Positions 17,743-27,066 of a stretch of DNA of 64,000 nt are shown here, piece by piece; the first letter of the stretch is position 1, and each line of letters starts with the position of its first letter. This DNA is from Komarekiella atlantica HA4396-MV6 (GTDB taxonomy: Bacteria; Cyanobacteriota; Cyanobacteriia; Cyanobacteriales; Nostocaceae). The DNA lies in contig JAHHHK010000008.1 of assembly GCA_019359395.1 (NCBI GenBank), positions 186,001 to 250,000 of the forward strand. Reading direction: 5' to 3'. The notes below the pieces were generated by a model. The model did no database searches. It was not told the origin of the DNA and worked only from the letters and a program-made list of their open reading frames with translations. A program made the position numbers and the translations under genes.

Positions 17743-18417
17743 ATCTTTATCTTTTATTACCTTTTACTATCGTTCCCAATTTAACCGAAATGGGAAAAAT
17801 ACTGTGGTCTAAAACACTTTCTTTACAGGGTTTAACAGCTTTTTTACATACAAAGTGCGTAGAGAAAAAACTATTACGGCGATGTTCTTCGATGGCGCTA
17901 CAGCATTCATACTCAACTCCATTGAGTAGAGAGTCCACTGCAAACTGCCAGCAAGCAACCAAGTTCAAATTGCCACGGGGCTAACTGAAGTACCTCCATA
18001 GCACTAATACCAAATCAAAACCGTAAATCCTAAATACATCAAAGTACTAAATATTGCTTTAATATCCACTGATCAAATCACCTCCTAAATCATGACTAAA
18101 TTACCCCAATCACACCCAAATTCTGTATCAACTAAAAGTTTAATTATTAAACAAAATTAGCTTTTTGCCTGTAATTCAAACAATACGATTGTCATTATCA
18201 CACCCCGTATTACCTCAACCATCCCCGCAATTACCCCAGTAAAAAGTATCGTAATTGTGCAGTCTTGGTCGATAACAAGGTATGTCAAATGGGGTTAATT
18301 ACACATTTGCTTTGCTGTAAAATTTTTGATCGCAGCTTTTACAGATGAGATACATGAAGTGATTATTCCAGGCGATCGCACCTCTAAAACTAGAATGCGA
18401 TCGCCTTTCCAGTTCCG
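17743..18417. other. Non-coding region with TTACCCCA motifs and one CAGTC/ACAAGGTATG element
   Basis: No gene is supported. TTACCCCAAT at 18101-18110 and TTACCCCAGT at 18231-18240 match motifs at 23300-23329. CAGTCT at 18260 followed by ACAAGGTATG at 18275-18284 matches elements at 23547 and 24056. The region lies upstream of the second actin-like gene and could hold its operator or centromere. Confidence 0.45.
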
Positions 18418-18990
18418 TCAAATACTGTTGATGCCCTCGACCAAAGGCTTTGACCAAATGTATGGCTGAAATGGTTTATCAAGGGGCGTTTTAGCAATGT
18501 GATTTGTGTAGTTGTGCATCACTTTAATTGCTATGCCCAGAATGACTTCTAGGACTTGCTGTTTACCATAACCAGCTGCTAAAAATTCCTCAATTTCACT
18601 ATCTTCAACCCAACCCCGTGCTTGAATCATTCGTTGTGTAAAATGACGTAGTGCTTGTAATTTTGGATCTTGGAGTGGGATGCCATCACGTAACGCTTGA
18701 ATATCTTCACTCTTCATACCCATCATCTTTGCCAAGCCGGAATGGGCTGCCATGCAGTAGTGACACTCGTGTTCATAATTCACTGTTAAATAAATGATTT
18801 GCTGTTCAATTGGGCTGAAACTTGTCGTAGCAAACAAATCCCATAGTGCCATCGAACCTTTAAGTAATGCAGGTGCTTGGGCGAAAACTCCCTCTAAATT
18901 TGGAATAAACCCAAACGTTTGTTGTGCGTGAACTAATGCCGCTTTAGAGTCTTGAGGTGCGGTATCAATCGTGTGAATAGTAAATTCCAT
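18418..18990 (-). CDS. AhpD-like / carboxymuconolactone decarboxylase family protein
   Basis: 190 aa. The diagnostic motif EHECHYCMAAHSGLAKMMG gives the redox CxxC with the following His of the AhpD core, and VNYEHECHYC is preceded by the usual helix (SPIEQQIIYLTV). Such proteins act as peroxidase-linked thiol reductants or as gamma-carboxymuconolactone decarboxylases; the CxxC favours redox. It is divergent from a TetR gene, with two operators between them, so the pair is probably a regulator and its target. Confidence 0.82.
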   Translation of the reverse strand: MEFTIHTIDTAPQDSKAALVHAQQTFGFIPNLEGVFAQAPALLKGSMALWDLFATTSFSPIEQQIIYLTVNYEHECHYCMAAHSGLAKMMGMKSEDIQALRDGIPLQDPKLQALRHFTQRMIQARGWVEDSEIEEFLAAGYGKQQVLEVILGIAIKVMHNYTNHIAKTPLDKPFQPYIWSKPLVEGINSI

Positions 18991-19015
18991 CGGTTGTTGT
19001 CTTAAATATGCGCTT

Positions 19016-19037
19016 AAGTAGACAAGCCTGTCTACTT
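19016..19037. promoter_or_regulatory. TetR operator O1
   Basis: AAGTAGACA-AGCC-TGTCTACTT is a perfect 9-bp inverted repeat with a 4-bp centre, lying in the divergent promoter region. The core AGACA-N4-TGTCT recurs in O2 (19065-19078). Confidence 0.7.
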
Positions 19038-19064
19038 GAAATTGGTGCTATTGTATTTCAAAGG

Positions 19065-19078
19065 AGACAATATTGTCT
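19065..19078. promoter_or_regulatory. TetR operator O2 overlapping the regulator start codon
   Basis: AGACAATATTGTCT is a perfect palindrome with the same AGACA-N4-TGTCT core as O1, about 45 bp away. It covers the ribosome-binding site end and the TTG start of the TetR gene, so occupancy should block its own expression. Confidence 0.65.
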
Positions 19079-19666
19079 ACTCATCCAACTATGACTGCCC
19101 AATCAAGCCACGCTCGACAACAAATCCTAGAAACGGCTTCTGAACTCTTTTATCAGAAGGGAATTCAGCATGTCGGCATTAATGAAGTCATTGCAGCATC
19201 GGGCGTTGCCAAACGAACACTTTACCGTTGGTTTCCGTCTAAAGACTTGTTAATTGAGGAAGTGATGAAATATCGCGCTGTTCAGTGGTTACGCTGGTTT
19301 GAAGATGCGGTGTCAGAGCGAGGCATTACACCCAAAGAACGCTTACTAGCAACGTTTGATGTGTTGCGTGAGTGGTACTCAAGTCCCAATTTTCGCGGTT
19401 GTCCGTTCATTAATGCTGTTTTGGAACTAGCCGATGCCTCTCATAAAGCACATCAGGTTTCAGTAGACCTACGTGAGTCGATTCGACAAATTATTGTGCG
19501 CTTGGCGGCTGAGGCTGGTGTCAAAAATCCAGAATTTTTTTCGCAACAGTACCTTCTGCTGATTGGAGGAGCTAGCTTAATGGCAACAATCGAACAGTCA
19601 GCTAACGGAGCAACGTTTGCTCAAAGTGCGCTCTCGATTCTGATTGATGCAAATATAGGAAATTAA
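19073..19666 (+). CDS. TetR/AcrR-family transcriptional regulator
   Basis: 197 aa. The N-terminal HTH is typical: ARQQILETASELFYQKGIQHVGINEVIAASGVAKRTLYRWFPSKDLLIEE is spread over residues 14-63 (HTH core VIAASGVAKRTLYRWF). The C-terminal ligand domain includes FRGCPFINAVLELAD, common in regulators of redox or drug-response genes. The TTG start at 19073 is supported by AAGGAG at 19061-19066, six bases upstream; an ATG at 19091 is the alternative. Likely represses itself and the divergent AhpD-like gene through O1/O2. Confidence 0.85.
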   Translation: MSTHPTMTAQSSHARQQILETASELFYQKGIQHVGINEVIAASGVAKRTLYRWFPSKDLLIEEVMKYRAVQWLRWFEDAVSERGITPKERLLATFDVLREWYSSPNFRGCPFINAVLELADASHKAHQVSVDLRESIRQIIVRLAAEAGVKNPEFFSQQYLLLIGGASLMATIEQSANGATFAQSALSILIDANIGN

Positions 19667-19831
19667 CATCGACACTGACATCAAGGAAATCAGGTAGGCT
19701 GAAAAGCTTTGCACGATTAGTGCGCGAATGCTCGATTCGATGCTCTATTTCAACAAGTTGCTTGTACTATAACTGAATGGCACTAAGAAAAGCTATAAAC
19801 TATGCCCAGTAAGGGTTACAGCTTTAATACC

Positions 19832-20055
19832 CTACGAGTGCAGTAACAGTATGAGTAACTGCGATCGCTGAAGGAGAGATGATGTAGTTGTAATACCTTC
19901 AGGAGAGTCACTCAGCAGGTAGTAGGGATATTGGGCAGACATGAGGCGTGTTCGAGCAAGTGCGAGGGCAACGCGACTGGTATCAATGGTTATCCAGCGC
20001 CGTCCCCACTGTTCAGCAACGTAAGCTGTAGTGCCTGAGCCACCTTTTACTATAG
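19832..20055 (-). pseudogene. C-terminal fragment of a site-specific DNA methyltransferase
   Basis: On the minus strand the text reads [20 protein letters not shown] then [21 protein letters not shown] and LLSDSPEG, and ends at a stop at 19832-19834. GSGTT is the SAM-binding motif that lies near the C-terminus in N6-adenine/N4-cytosine methyltransferases. No N-terminal part is present upstream, so only the tail has survived, next to the LRAT-like gene. Confidence 0.7.
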
Positions 20056-20097
20056 AGTAGTATTACTGAGCAGTTTCGTTGCAGGAGTTATCACTAA

Positions 20098-20595
20098 ATG
20101 ATGGGATTAGAGCCTGGTGATCAAATAAAGATTGGAATTTACTTCAAAGGCAACCCTTTTACGCACCACGGTATTTACGTTGGGGATTATTATCTGCCAG
20201 ATGGTACACCACCTAAAGTGGATGGTGTAGTTCACTTTAAAAAACAACATGATTTAGGTGAAGTTAAAGTAAAGCACACAGACTTAGAGGGTTTTTGTAA
20301 GGGTAGTGAACGTCTAAACGAAATAGAAGTTGTTAATTACGGCTCATTCTTTTCTGAGATAGAGCGTATGAAGGTGGTGGAAAATGCTCTTAAGTGTGCA
20401 CAGAAATACGAAAGTTACGGTAACAATATCTTCAAAAAATTCTTTGGACTAGGTTATAACATCGCTACTTTTAACTGTGAACATTTAGCTACCCAATGCA
20501 GGCTTGGGCATGCACAAAGCTTACAAGGAGACTTACTTAAAACAATCTTGTTCTATGGGCCAGAGATTCAAAAAGCACTCCAAAAGATGCATTAG
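20098..20595 (+). CDS. LRAT-like (NlpC/P60-superfamily) protein
   Basis: 165 aa. The permuted papain-like catalytic residues are visible: His in HHGIYVGD (H24) and Cys in FNCEHLATQC (C127, in the NCEH motif characteristic of LRAT proteins). The segment EPGDQIKIGIYFKGNPFTHHG matches the family start (GDhi...HhgIYvG). Eukaryotic relatives are acyltransferases or phospholipases; bacterial members are poorly known. The gene stands alone between pseudogene debris and unknown sequence, suggesting cargo. Confidence 0.78.
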   Translation: MMGLEPGDQIKIGIYFKGNPFTHHGIYVGDYYLPDGTPPKVDGVVHFKKQHDLGEVKVKHTDLEGFCKGSERLNEIEVVNYGSFFSEIERMKVVENALKCAQKYESYGNNIFKKFFGLGYNIATFNCEHLATQCRLGHAQSLQGDLLKTILFYGPEIQKALQKMH

Positions 20596-21054
20596 CTCGA
20601 TGATGTAAGAAAAGGACGATTTGTCAGAACCTGTGCGACACTGTTAGTGAACTCTTGTAGTGCGTTTCAACCACTCTGAAAACGACCGGATATTGTTGGC
20701 GAACTCGAAAGGCTTAGCCAAGCGACGGGTATGACAACGATTCGTGTAATTAGGTATAATCACAGGGGCTAAAAGCTTGGTGAGTGAGCGTCTCAGCGAT
20801 CAATCTTTTGTACTATCGACTCATCTTAATCAATCTAGGGCGGATGCCTGTATAAATGTGGCTCACGGTCGCTCAATGGGAACGTTAGAACGCTGGGTTA
20901 TCGGTGAGGGCAAGGGCAGCGGTAGATCTTTTTGCTGGATGTCTTGAAAGTAAATTCTAGGGATATTTATCTGAAAGCTAGAAAATCTAAATGGTGAAGT
21001 AATGATAGTGATACAACTGATATCAAAACGTGTAAAAGGAGACTTAGTTAGGTA
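20596..21054. other. Stretch without recognisable gene
   Basis: Only short open frames occur, including a 56-codon one from GTG near 20780 that I do not recognise and a minus-strand piece near 20640-20730. Probably gene debris of unknown origin. Confidence 0.4.
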
Positions 21055-21822
21055 ATGGCAACTAGTCCTGAACCCAACATTACAGCCATAGCAAGCATCA
21101 TTGCTGCCTTTATTGCTGCAACTCCCCCTACGCTTACAACCATAACTGATGTTGCTATAAAATTAAGAGGCTTATTTCAAGAAAAGAGGAGTCCGCCTTT
21201 AAGGGTTCTCAAGATTACCAGGAAGCCAGTGGATGTAAAACATTGGAGAAGAGTTAGAAGAAATTTTCTAATTGGTATTTTTTTATTGGTGATAAGTATT
21301 CTCTTTGTCTTGATTAATACGTTGTTGTATCGCCTCGGCTTTCAGTACATCACACTGAGTAATTTTGGAGTAATAGGTACAGTTTGGGGATTAAAAATAA
21401 ATGTAATTGTTGTTGTAAACTTTTTCTTTCTTTGCTTTTACATTATTGCTTTTACTAAAGCCTACAAAAGAATGGGAAATGATCCCAATGACGCTCGTCA
21501 CTTCTTATTTAAAAAGGCTTTCTTACTTGTAGAAGCTGACTTTAAAGACACTATCAATTACTGCCAGGAAACACTAAAACTTTTAGATGCAAGAATTCTT
21601 GAATTTGATTCAGGGACTGCGGTGATAATAGAAGCTTACACTAATAATGAATTGGTCGCTGTTTTTGGAGGGCTTTATCGTATCAGAATAAACACAGAGG
21701 ATATCAAAGCTGATAGAACCGAGTTAGAAGTAGAATTTTTTCCCTATGTGTCAGACGACATTGCAAAGTTAACTAAATCCTCCAATATAAATAGATTCAT
21801 TAAGGTTTTTACAAATAGATGA
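21055..21822 (+). CDS. Hypothetical protein with two transmembrane segments
   Basis: 255 aa, family not recognised. The N-terminus has a weakly hydrophobic stretch (AIASIIAAFIAATPPTL). Two clear membrane segments follow: FLIGIFLLVISILFVLINTL (about 71-90) and VIVVVNFFFLCFYIIAF (about 116-132). The C-terminal 110 residues are soluble and start with an acidic/basic linker (KRMGNDPNDARHFLFKK). The gene begins with ATG after AAAGGAGACTTAGTTAGGTA, a good ribosome-binding site. Confidence 0.65.
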   Translation: MATSPEPNITAIASIIAAFIAATPPTLTTITDVAIKLRGLFQEKRSPPLRVLKITRKPVDVKHWRRVRRNFLIGIFLLVISILFVLINTLLYRLGFQYITLSNFGVIGTVWGLKINVIVVVNFFFLCFYIIAFTKAYKRMGNDPNDARHFLFKKAFLLVEADFKDTINYCQETLKLLDARILEFDSGTAVIIEAYTNNELVAVFGGLYRIRINTEDIKADRTELEVEFFPYVSDDIAKLTKSSNINRFIKVFTNR

Positions 21823-21859
21823 CACTTCTTCTATTCTCAAAATCCTCTATTCTCAAAAA

Positions 21860-22420
21860 TTACTTAGATTGGTTATTAAGTCTTTGATATCCCCCAAAGC
21901 CTAAAAGCCAGCTTACAACAAATACCCAGTGAAGCATTACGGGAGGGTAAATGGAACCACTTTTTAAGTAAGCAATGGTACAAACAATAGCTAAAATTGC
22001 TGCTGAAGTCAGAAAAGCAAAGCTACTGAATGTCGTTCTCGCATTCCGAATAAAAAAAGTTGCATTCAACGGATGGTAAATAACAAATAGTACTAAGCTA
22101 ATGCTTCCGGCAATCCATTGATACGCTAGAGATGCTTGCTCAGTCTTGTGCGGTAATAATAGAACGCGAAAGAACACTTCTTCTGCTGTAGCGGGAAGAA
22201 GTAAGGTTATTAAGGTTAAGCGGAATATAACTTTCCAGGAAATTTCGGGAATCTCAGCTTTCAAAAAATTAAGTTTGAAACCTAGTGGTATGACAATCAA
22301 GGAAAAAATTAGCAAAAGTATGGCTGTCCAAATCCAATCATTGCTACCGGGAAGAGTTGAAAAGGAATTAATTAGACGAGATTGCACTAGAGAAACTAGT
22401 TCATTTAGTGAAAATGTCAT
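21860..22420 (-). CDS. CPBP-family intramembrane metalloprotease
   Basis: 186 aa with five or so membrane segments. The CPBP/CAAX-protease motif 1 is PATAEEVFFRVLLLP (EExxxR), and YPPVMLHWVFVVSWLLGFGG carries the C-terminal metal-binding His. Members process prenylated or bacteriocin-type peptides or act in immunity to bacteriocins in bacteria. Convergent with the preceding gene (38-bp gap). The substrate is unknown. Confidence 0.75.
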   Translation of the reverse strand: MTFSLNELVSLVQSRLINSFSTLPGSNDWIWTAILLLIFSLIVIPLGFKLNFLKAEIPEISWKVIFRLTLITLLLPATAEEVFFRVLLLPHKTEQASLAYQWIAGSISLVLFVIYHPLNATFFIRNARTTFSSFAFLTSAAILAIVCTIAYLKSGSIYPPVMLHWVFVVSWLLGFGGYQRLNNQSK

Positions 22421-22612
22421 GATTTTGCAGCCAGATTTGTGAAAGTATGACCGCTGTTGTTCAAATCATAAAATAATACTCATAAATAAGCAACTCTGGG
22501 ATTATTGCCCACAACGACAAACAGGACAAGTACAGGAATTACGCAAGTATCACAAGCGAAGGCAGAGAGTACACTTTTCTCTAACACTTAACACCCATTC
22601 CTCATAATCCCC

Positions 22613-23191
22613 TCACTCCAAACGAAATCCTGCATCAACTTCTATTTCTGCCTTAGCAATTGGGTCATCCTCGTCATCATTAAAAAATCCATCATCTTCA
22701 GAATCTTCTGATAAAACATTTGATACGGATGGATCTGCCGTAACAGCTAATGAGTCAGGACTTGGCCCAGTGACATCAAAAAAAGAAACCGAAGGGGGAA
22801 CCAAATTAGGTGAAACAGGAGTTATTCCTACTCCGTTAGTTCCAATTGTTGGTTGTAAGCCACTTGCACCTTGCGAGAAAACTCCACTATGAGGATTAAC
22901 AAGAACTACTTGGGGCAACCCCTCCATCCCAAACGTCCGTTTCATCTTAATGATCTGAACTTCAAGTTGCGCGATCGCATCATGGAGGGCTGACTGCAAT
23001 TCTACACCAGATACCCCCGCAGCAGATAGCGCAAACGGTAGGTAATACGCCCGCAGCGCCTCACATACTAACTCAGTTTGCCCTCGCTTCTTCGACTGGA
23101 GATAACTAATTACTATACCGTCCTCCATATCTTTATTCCGCATGATACGCGCCAACTCAACCGAATCAGCTGGCTTACTCGCTCTTGCCAT
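22613..23191 (-). CDS. Hypothetical plasmid protein, candidate partner of the second actin
   Basis: 192 aa from the ATG at 23191, supported by AGAGAAG just upstream; an ORF extension to 23263 has no such support. The N-terminal 65 residues (VELARIMRNKDMEDGIVISYLQSKKRGQTELVCEALRAYY) look like a small helical DNA-binding domain of the RHH type. The rest is low-complexity and Pro/Ser/Gly-rich, ending in an acidic tail (SEDSEDDGFFNDDEDD). The layout of a basic helical head and an acidic disordered tail copies that of the small protein at 9722-10012, which pairs with the first ParM. Its upstream region has TTACCCCAAT repeats, as does that of the second actin gene. Confidence 0.5.
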   Translation of the reverse strand: MARASKPADSVELARIMRNKDMEDGIVISYLQSKKRGQTELVCEALRAYYLPFALSAAGVSGVELQSALHDAIAQLEVQIIKMKRTFGMEGLPQVVLVNPHSGVFSQGASGLQPTIGTNGVGITPVSPNLVPPSVSFFDVTGPSPDSLAVTADPSVSNVLSEDSEDDGFFNDDEDDPIAKAEIEVDAGFRLE

Positions 23192-23263
23192 AACTTCTCT
23201 TCTATATAACGTGCAAATCAAGCTTCTCAGTAAGCTATTTGTCAATACTCTTACTTTAACCAT

Positions 23264-24077
23264 ACAGTGGGAGAACTCACCCCCGTATTTACTCCTAACT
23301 ACCCCAATTCACACACTAATTACCCCAATTAAGTGAAATTTGGTTTGATTTTTGTCAATCAAAATAAATAATTAACTGAAAAATAAACTCTAACAATCTC
23401 CATAATTGAGGTATTCTGAGGGCAAATTAACCCAATTATTTCAGCATTACGTCAAAGGTTAATCGGCTTAGGGAATAACCCCACAATCCGCTCTGCATCT
23501 GATTTACTACAGTCGCACTCCACAACAGACTATTGCTGTCGCCGTACAGTCCTGTAACTAAAACAAGGTATGTTTAGTAGGGTCATTTTATTACTAAAGC
23601 TATTATCAATAAACTAGATTAATTGACAGTGTCTTTAATACCAATCGTCTTATTTTGTATTACAAAATGCTACCTTTGTAATATATCTACTGTTTAATAA
23701 ATAAACAGATTGAAAAATAATACCTATAAATAATTGTAATTACGTATAATTTAATTCACGATAATGGATAGCACCCACTACGCGATCGCACGCTGGCGAC
23801 ATAACCATACAATCTCTACAACCCAACAATTGCATCATTAAAAACAAGGTTTACGGCTTCAGTGTCAGTTACAAGACGAACTATAAGATATTACCTTGTA
23901 TTATCACAAGTTACAGTACTCTCACTGGCGGCATCTAAATCAAGTATAGTTTATACCAAAAGTAGCAGCGATATTGTCCGCAATTGAGCCCATACACTGT
24001 TGTCAGATTTCCGGTTATCCCCAACTCCCTCAATGCAGTCTCTAACTATGCCACTCAGTCCCGCAGTGAAACAAGGT
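23264..24077. other. Repeat-bearing non-coding region, oriT/centromere candidate
   Basis: No gene is supported. It contains two TACCCCAAT motifs (23300-23308, 23321-23329) and two CAGTC-ACAAGGTATG elements (23547-23572 and 24056-24080); the second runs into the MobC start. Location directly upstream of mobC and the relaxase gene is where oriT is expected. The nick site cannot be fixed from sequence alone. Confidence 0.4.
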
Positions 24078-24434
24078 ATGGTAAGTAACCCCATAAAGCG
24101 AACTAAATCTATCAAGGTATACCTCTTTGAGGAAGAGAAAACTACCATTGAGGAAAAAGCGATCGCCACAGGGGTAACTGCATCTGAGTATTTACGTTCC
24201 TGTGGGTTAAGGCGGGTACTAACGGCAAAACCATCTGCCGACTTGATAACTATCCGCGCGACTGCTGGAAACCTCAAAAGCGAACTGATGATGTTATCTC
24301 ACTTAGCAAAGGAAACAAACAACCAGCAAATTTTGGATACTGTCAATAATGCGATCGCACTCGTAGATCAGACTATCGCAGCTGCATTTAACCTAGACGT
24401 TCTAGATAAATCACCCTCAAGCCAAGATAAATAA
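24078..24434 (+). CDS. MobC-like relaxosome accessory protein
   Basis: 118 aa from the ATG at 24078. The body matches the ribbon-helix-helix MobC type: KRTKSIKVYLFEEEKTTIEEKAIATGVTASEYLRSCGL (strand, helix, turn, helix), then KSELMMLSHLAKETNNQQILDTVNNAI. MobC binds oriT and assists relaxase nicking. The frame is open back to a TTG at 24000 and ATGs at 24033 and 24048, so the start is not certain. It is followed 42 bp later by the relaxase gene. Confidence 0.75.
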   Translation: MVSNPIKRTKSIKVYLFEEEKTTIEEKAIATGVTASEYLRSCGLRRVLTAKPSADLITIRATAGNLKSELMMLSHLAKETNNQQILDTVNNAIALVDQTIAAAFNLDVLDKSPSSQDK

Positions 24435-24476
24435 GGCATTACAGGTTCTATATCCCCCACTTTCAACTCCTTCAAT

Positions 24477-25967
24477 TTGATTCCCGTCATCTATAAAAAA
24501 CCCAATTTTCTCGACACGCTCAAGTATGTCTTGGGGAAAGATGATGCTGCGATTGTCGATACTAATATGATGGGAACAAACCCAGATGAATTCAACCAGC
24601 AGTTTCTCAACATCAAGTACACCAAAAAAGCAGTTAAACGGCAGTGTGCCCACCTCATTATCTCGATAGCACACCGCTCTAACTATCATGAGCATTTATC
24701 AGACAGTCAGTACAGTTATGTAGCAAGGGAATATCTCAAAGATATGGGATACTTACCGAAGGAAGAATCATCTGTAGCAGCTACGAGTCAGTTCGTTGCA
24801 GTACGCCACCACGATCGCGACCACGAACACCTGCATATAATCGCCTCCCGAATTCGGTTAGATGGCAGTTTAGTTAATGATTCCTATGATTATTTCAACT
24901 CCCAAGTCTCAACTAGACGCATCGCGGCGGAACTAGGGTTAGAGGTGACACCGACAACGAATGAAGCCGTCGCCTTTAAGTTACAGCAAGAGTATGGCAT
25001 AACTGCACTCACCAGCCCCAACCGCTCGAAAAGTATTAGAGCAGTCAATAGTAAGCACAAAACCCCAACAAGTAAGGAAATTATTCGCCAAGCAATAGGA
25101 GAAGCCATCAAGGATAGTCCCACTGTCTCCACGTTCATCCAACGCTTGGAGGAAAACAACATTGGGGTATTGCCTAAAATGCGGGGGGAGGAACTACTAG
25201 GCTTTACCTACATCCATAATGATGTGAAAATCGCTGGTTATCAAATATACAAACCCTATAGTTGGAACAAACTGCTGTCTGAATACGGAATAACATACGA
25301 CCAAGAGAAAGATAAGGAAGTAATTCAACAAGCTAAAGCCAGAGCAATTAACCGCATAAATATTAATACTATAAGTAATAATGAGTACTTGTATGCTGAT
25401 AAACCTACTAGCAGCAGTAGAAGTGATGGTAATGGCGATACCGATAGTAATTCCAAAATACTTGAGAGTACAAAAGTACTAAATAGTAATTATCCAGATC
25501 AAATTTCGACAATACAACCAAAATTAGAAGATAAACCCACGTCGGAAGCAAATAAGGTTAAGAAAAAAGTACAGCCGTATCTGAAGGAGCAACATCCACA
25601 ACAGGATATTTCAGAAGAAAACCGTCTATCCGCTGAGCAATCTTCCCCTACTCCCCCTTTTCCTAACCTTCTCCCTTCTAACCTCAAACATCTGCCTTCT
25701 ACAATCACTGACTATATGCTTGTTACCAATAATTTCCGTATCAAGGGACGGGAATTGAGTACCAGCTTAGATGCCAATATTCTGATTGTTTACCGTCATG
25801 GGGATAATACTCCTGTGATGCAAACCTGCTATAGTCAGGGAAACTGGCACGAAGAGATACCAACTCGACTAACAACAAACGAAATCGAGCAGATTGAAAG
25901 CTTGCGTGTCTTTACCCAACAAGCGTTAATGAATAAATTGCGATCACAAAGAGGTATTGAGCAATAG
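24477..25967 (+). CDS. MOBP-type relaxase / mobilisation nuclease
   Basis: 496 aa from a TTG start (MIPVIYKKPNF). The catalytic tyrosine is likely Y17 in LKYVLG, and the metal-binding motif III is VRHHDRDHEHLHIIASRI (H111, D113, H116, H118, H120), the HxDxxHxHxH pattern of the VirD2/MobA (MOBP) relaxases. After the nuclease domain, the C-terminal 200 residues are low-complexity and basic/Ser-rich. Relaxase nicks oriT and leads the transferred strand. No TTG-specific ribosome-binding site is visible. Confidence 0.85.
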   Translation: MIPVIYKKPNFLDTLKYVLGKDDAAIVDTNMMGTNPDEFNQQFLNIKYTKKAVKRQCAHLIISIAHRSNYHEHLSDSQYSYVAREYLKDMGYLPKEESSVAATSQFVAVRHHDRDHEHLHIIASRIRLDGSLVNDSYDYFNSQVSTRRIAAELGLEVTPTTNEAVAFKLQQEYGITALTSPNRSKSIRAVNSKHKTPTSKEIIRQAIGEAIKDSPTVSTFIQRLEENNIGVLPKMRGEELLGFTYIHNDVKIAGYQIYKPYSWNKLLSEYGITYDQEKDKEVIQQAKARAINRININTISNNEYLYADKPTSSSRSDGNGDTDSNSKILESTKVLNSNYPDQISTIQPKLEDKPTSEANKVKKKVQPYLKEQHPQQDISEENRLSAEQSSPTPPFPNLLPSNLKHLPSTITDYMLVTNNFRIKGRELSTSLDANILIVYRHGDNTPVMQTCYSQGNWHEEIPTRLTTNEIEQIESLRVFTQQALMNKLRSQRGIEQ

Positions 25968-26052
25968 TAAATCTGTTGGTAGAGAAAACTTAATCCACAG
26001 TGCCTCTCTGACTGTGGGTAAATACAAAGCCGTTGGGAATTACTATCGTCTT

Positions 26053-26082
26053 TACGAAGTATTCAAATTTGAACACTTCGTA
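26053..26082. repeat. 30-bp palindrome downstream of the relaxase
   Basis: TACGAAGTATTCAAA is followed directly by its complement with one mismatch (14 of 15). There is no loop and no T-run, so it looks more like a protein-binding site than a terminator. The 62-codon frame covering it is not convincing. Confidence 0.5.
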
Positions 26083-26212
26083 GAAACGATGTCTTGCTCA
26101 GGTGCAAAAATCCTAATATCCTTTATCTCGCCGATAACTCCATAGGAAATAACTCCTTCTTATTCTAGCTATATTAAATTATAAAAGTAACTAGAACTAA
26201 AAGATGTAACCT

Positions 26213-26893
26213 ATGCCCAAGAAAAAATGCGGACTTGGCTTTGACTGTGCCAGCATGATGCAATACCCAGGCATAGACCCTGCCGACTGTTTAAATTACA
26301 AAATTTGTGGAAGTGCTGTTCAACTAAGCCCCGATCAAGAACTCGAACTTGTTCGTATTCGGGAAGAACAAATGCGCCAGTATCAAGAACAAATTCGCCT
26401 AACCCGTCGTTCTGCCGCTATCATGATGCTGATGAGGCGCGGTTGCCCACAATCACCAGAATCGTTAGGTGTTATCCCCGCCATTGAGGCGATCGCCACC
26501 ACATTGGATAATATTCGTACTGGACTTACCAACTTCGACGGACAGTACATCGCGCCACCTGGTTGCGAACTCCACATCTACAATGTCAAACGGCCGAGTG
26601 GTACGTACTCGTACTATAAACTAACCGCCGAAAACGCAATATTTGCACCTTCAGAGAAAGAACAAGAAGTACGGGTAATTCACCTCAGCCATCAGCATGA
26701 TGCGCGGTATATAGAAGCACAACTTGGTATCGAACGGCGGAACAAGTTAACCCAAGTGCGAACACTGCTTCACAACGCAAGCACATTGCTTGAGGAAGCA
26801 ACACGCCTACTCGAACAAACCACAGATATGAACAGTCCAAATACTACAGTTGAAGTTTTCAACAGTGATGAAATTATACCCATCGACTCATAA
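26213..26893 (+). CDS. Hypothetical protein with a Cys4 N-terminal motif
   Basis: 226 aa, not recognised. The N-terminus KKCGLGFDCASMMQY and DPADCLNYKICG contains C-X5-C-X13-C-X5-C, consistent with a zinc or iron-sulfur site. A coiled coil follows (QELELVRIREEQMRQYQEQIRLTRR) and a predicted helical C-terminus (TQVRTLLHNASTLLEEATRLLEQ). In between, GTYSYYKLTAENAIF looks beta-rich. Placed after the relaxase gene, it may be a plasmid accessory protein. Confidence 0.6.
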   Translation: MPKKKCGLGFDCASMMQYPGIDPADCLNYKICGSAVQLSPDQELELVRIREEQMRQYQEQIRLTRRSAAIMMLMRRGCPQSPESLGVIPAIEAIATTLDNIRTGLTNFDGQYIAPPGCELHIYNVKRPSGTYSYYKLTAENAIFAPSEKEQEVRVIHLSHQHDARYIEAQLGIERRNKLTQVRTLLHNASTLLEEATRLLEQTTDMNSPNTTVEVFNSDEIIPIDS

Positions 26894-27066
26894 AACCAGC
26901 AAAAAGGGAAAATTTACTTCATTACTGCCACAAAATATAGATACTGAAATACAGGATTATCTTATCTGTAAAGCTGCTTTATCTACCAGTACGCTGTGAC
27001 GGTTACGATCGAATTGCTCTGATAGGTATGCCAACAGGCTAAAAACCGACTAGGGAGAAATGAAAA

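Noticed and set aside
20780-20950. 56-codon frame with GSGRSFCWM ending
   Set aside because: Too short and unlike any protein known to me; treated as debris.
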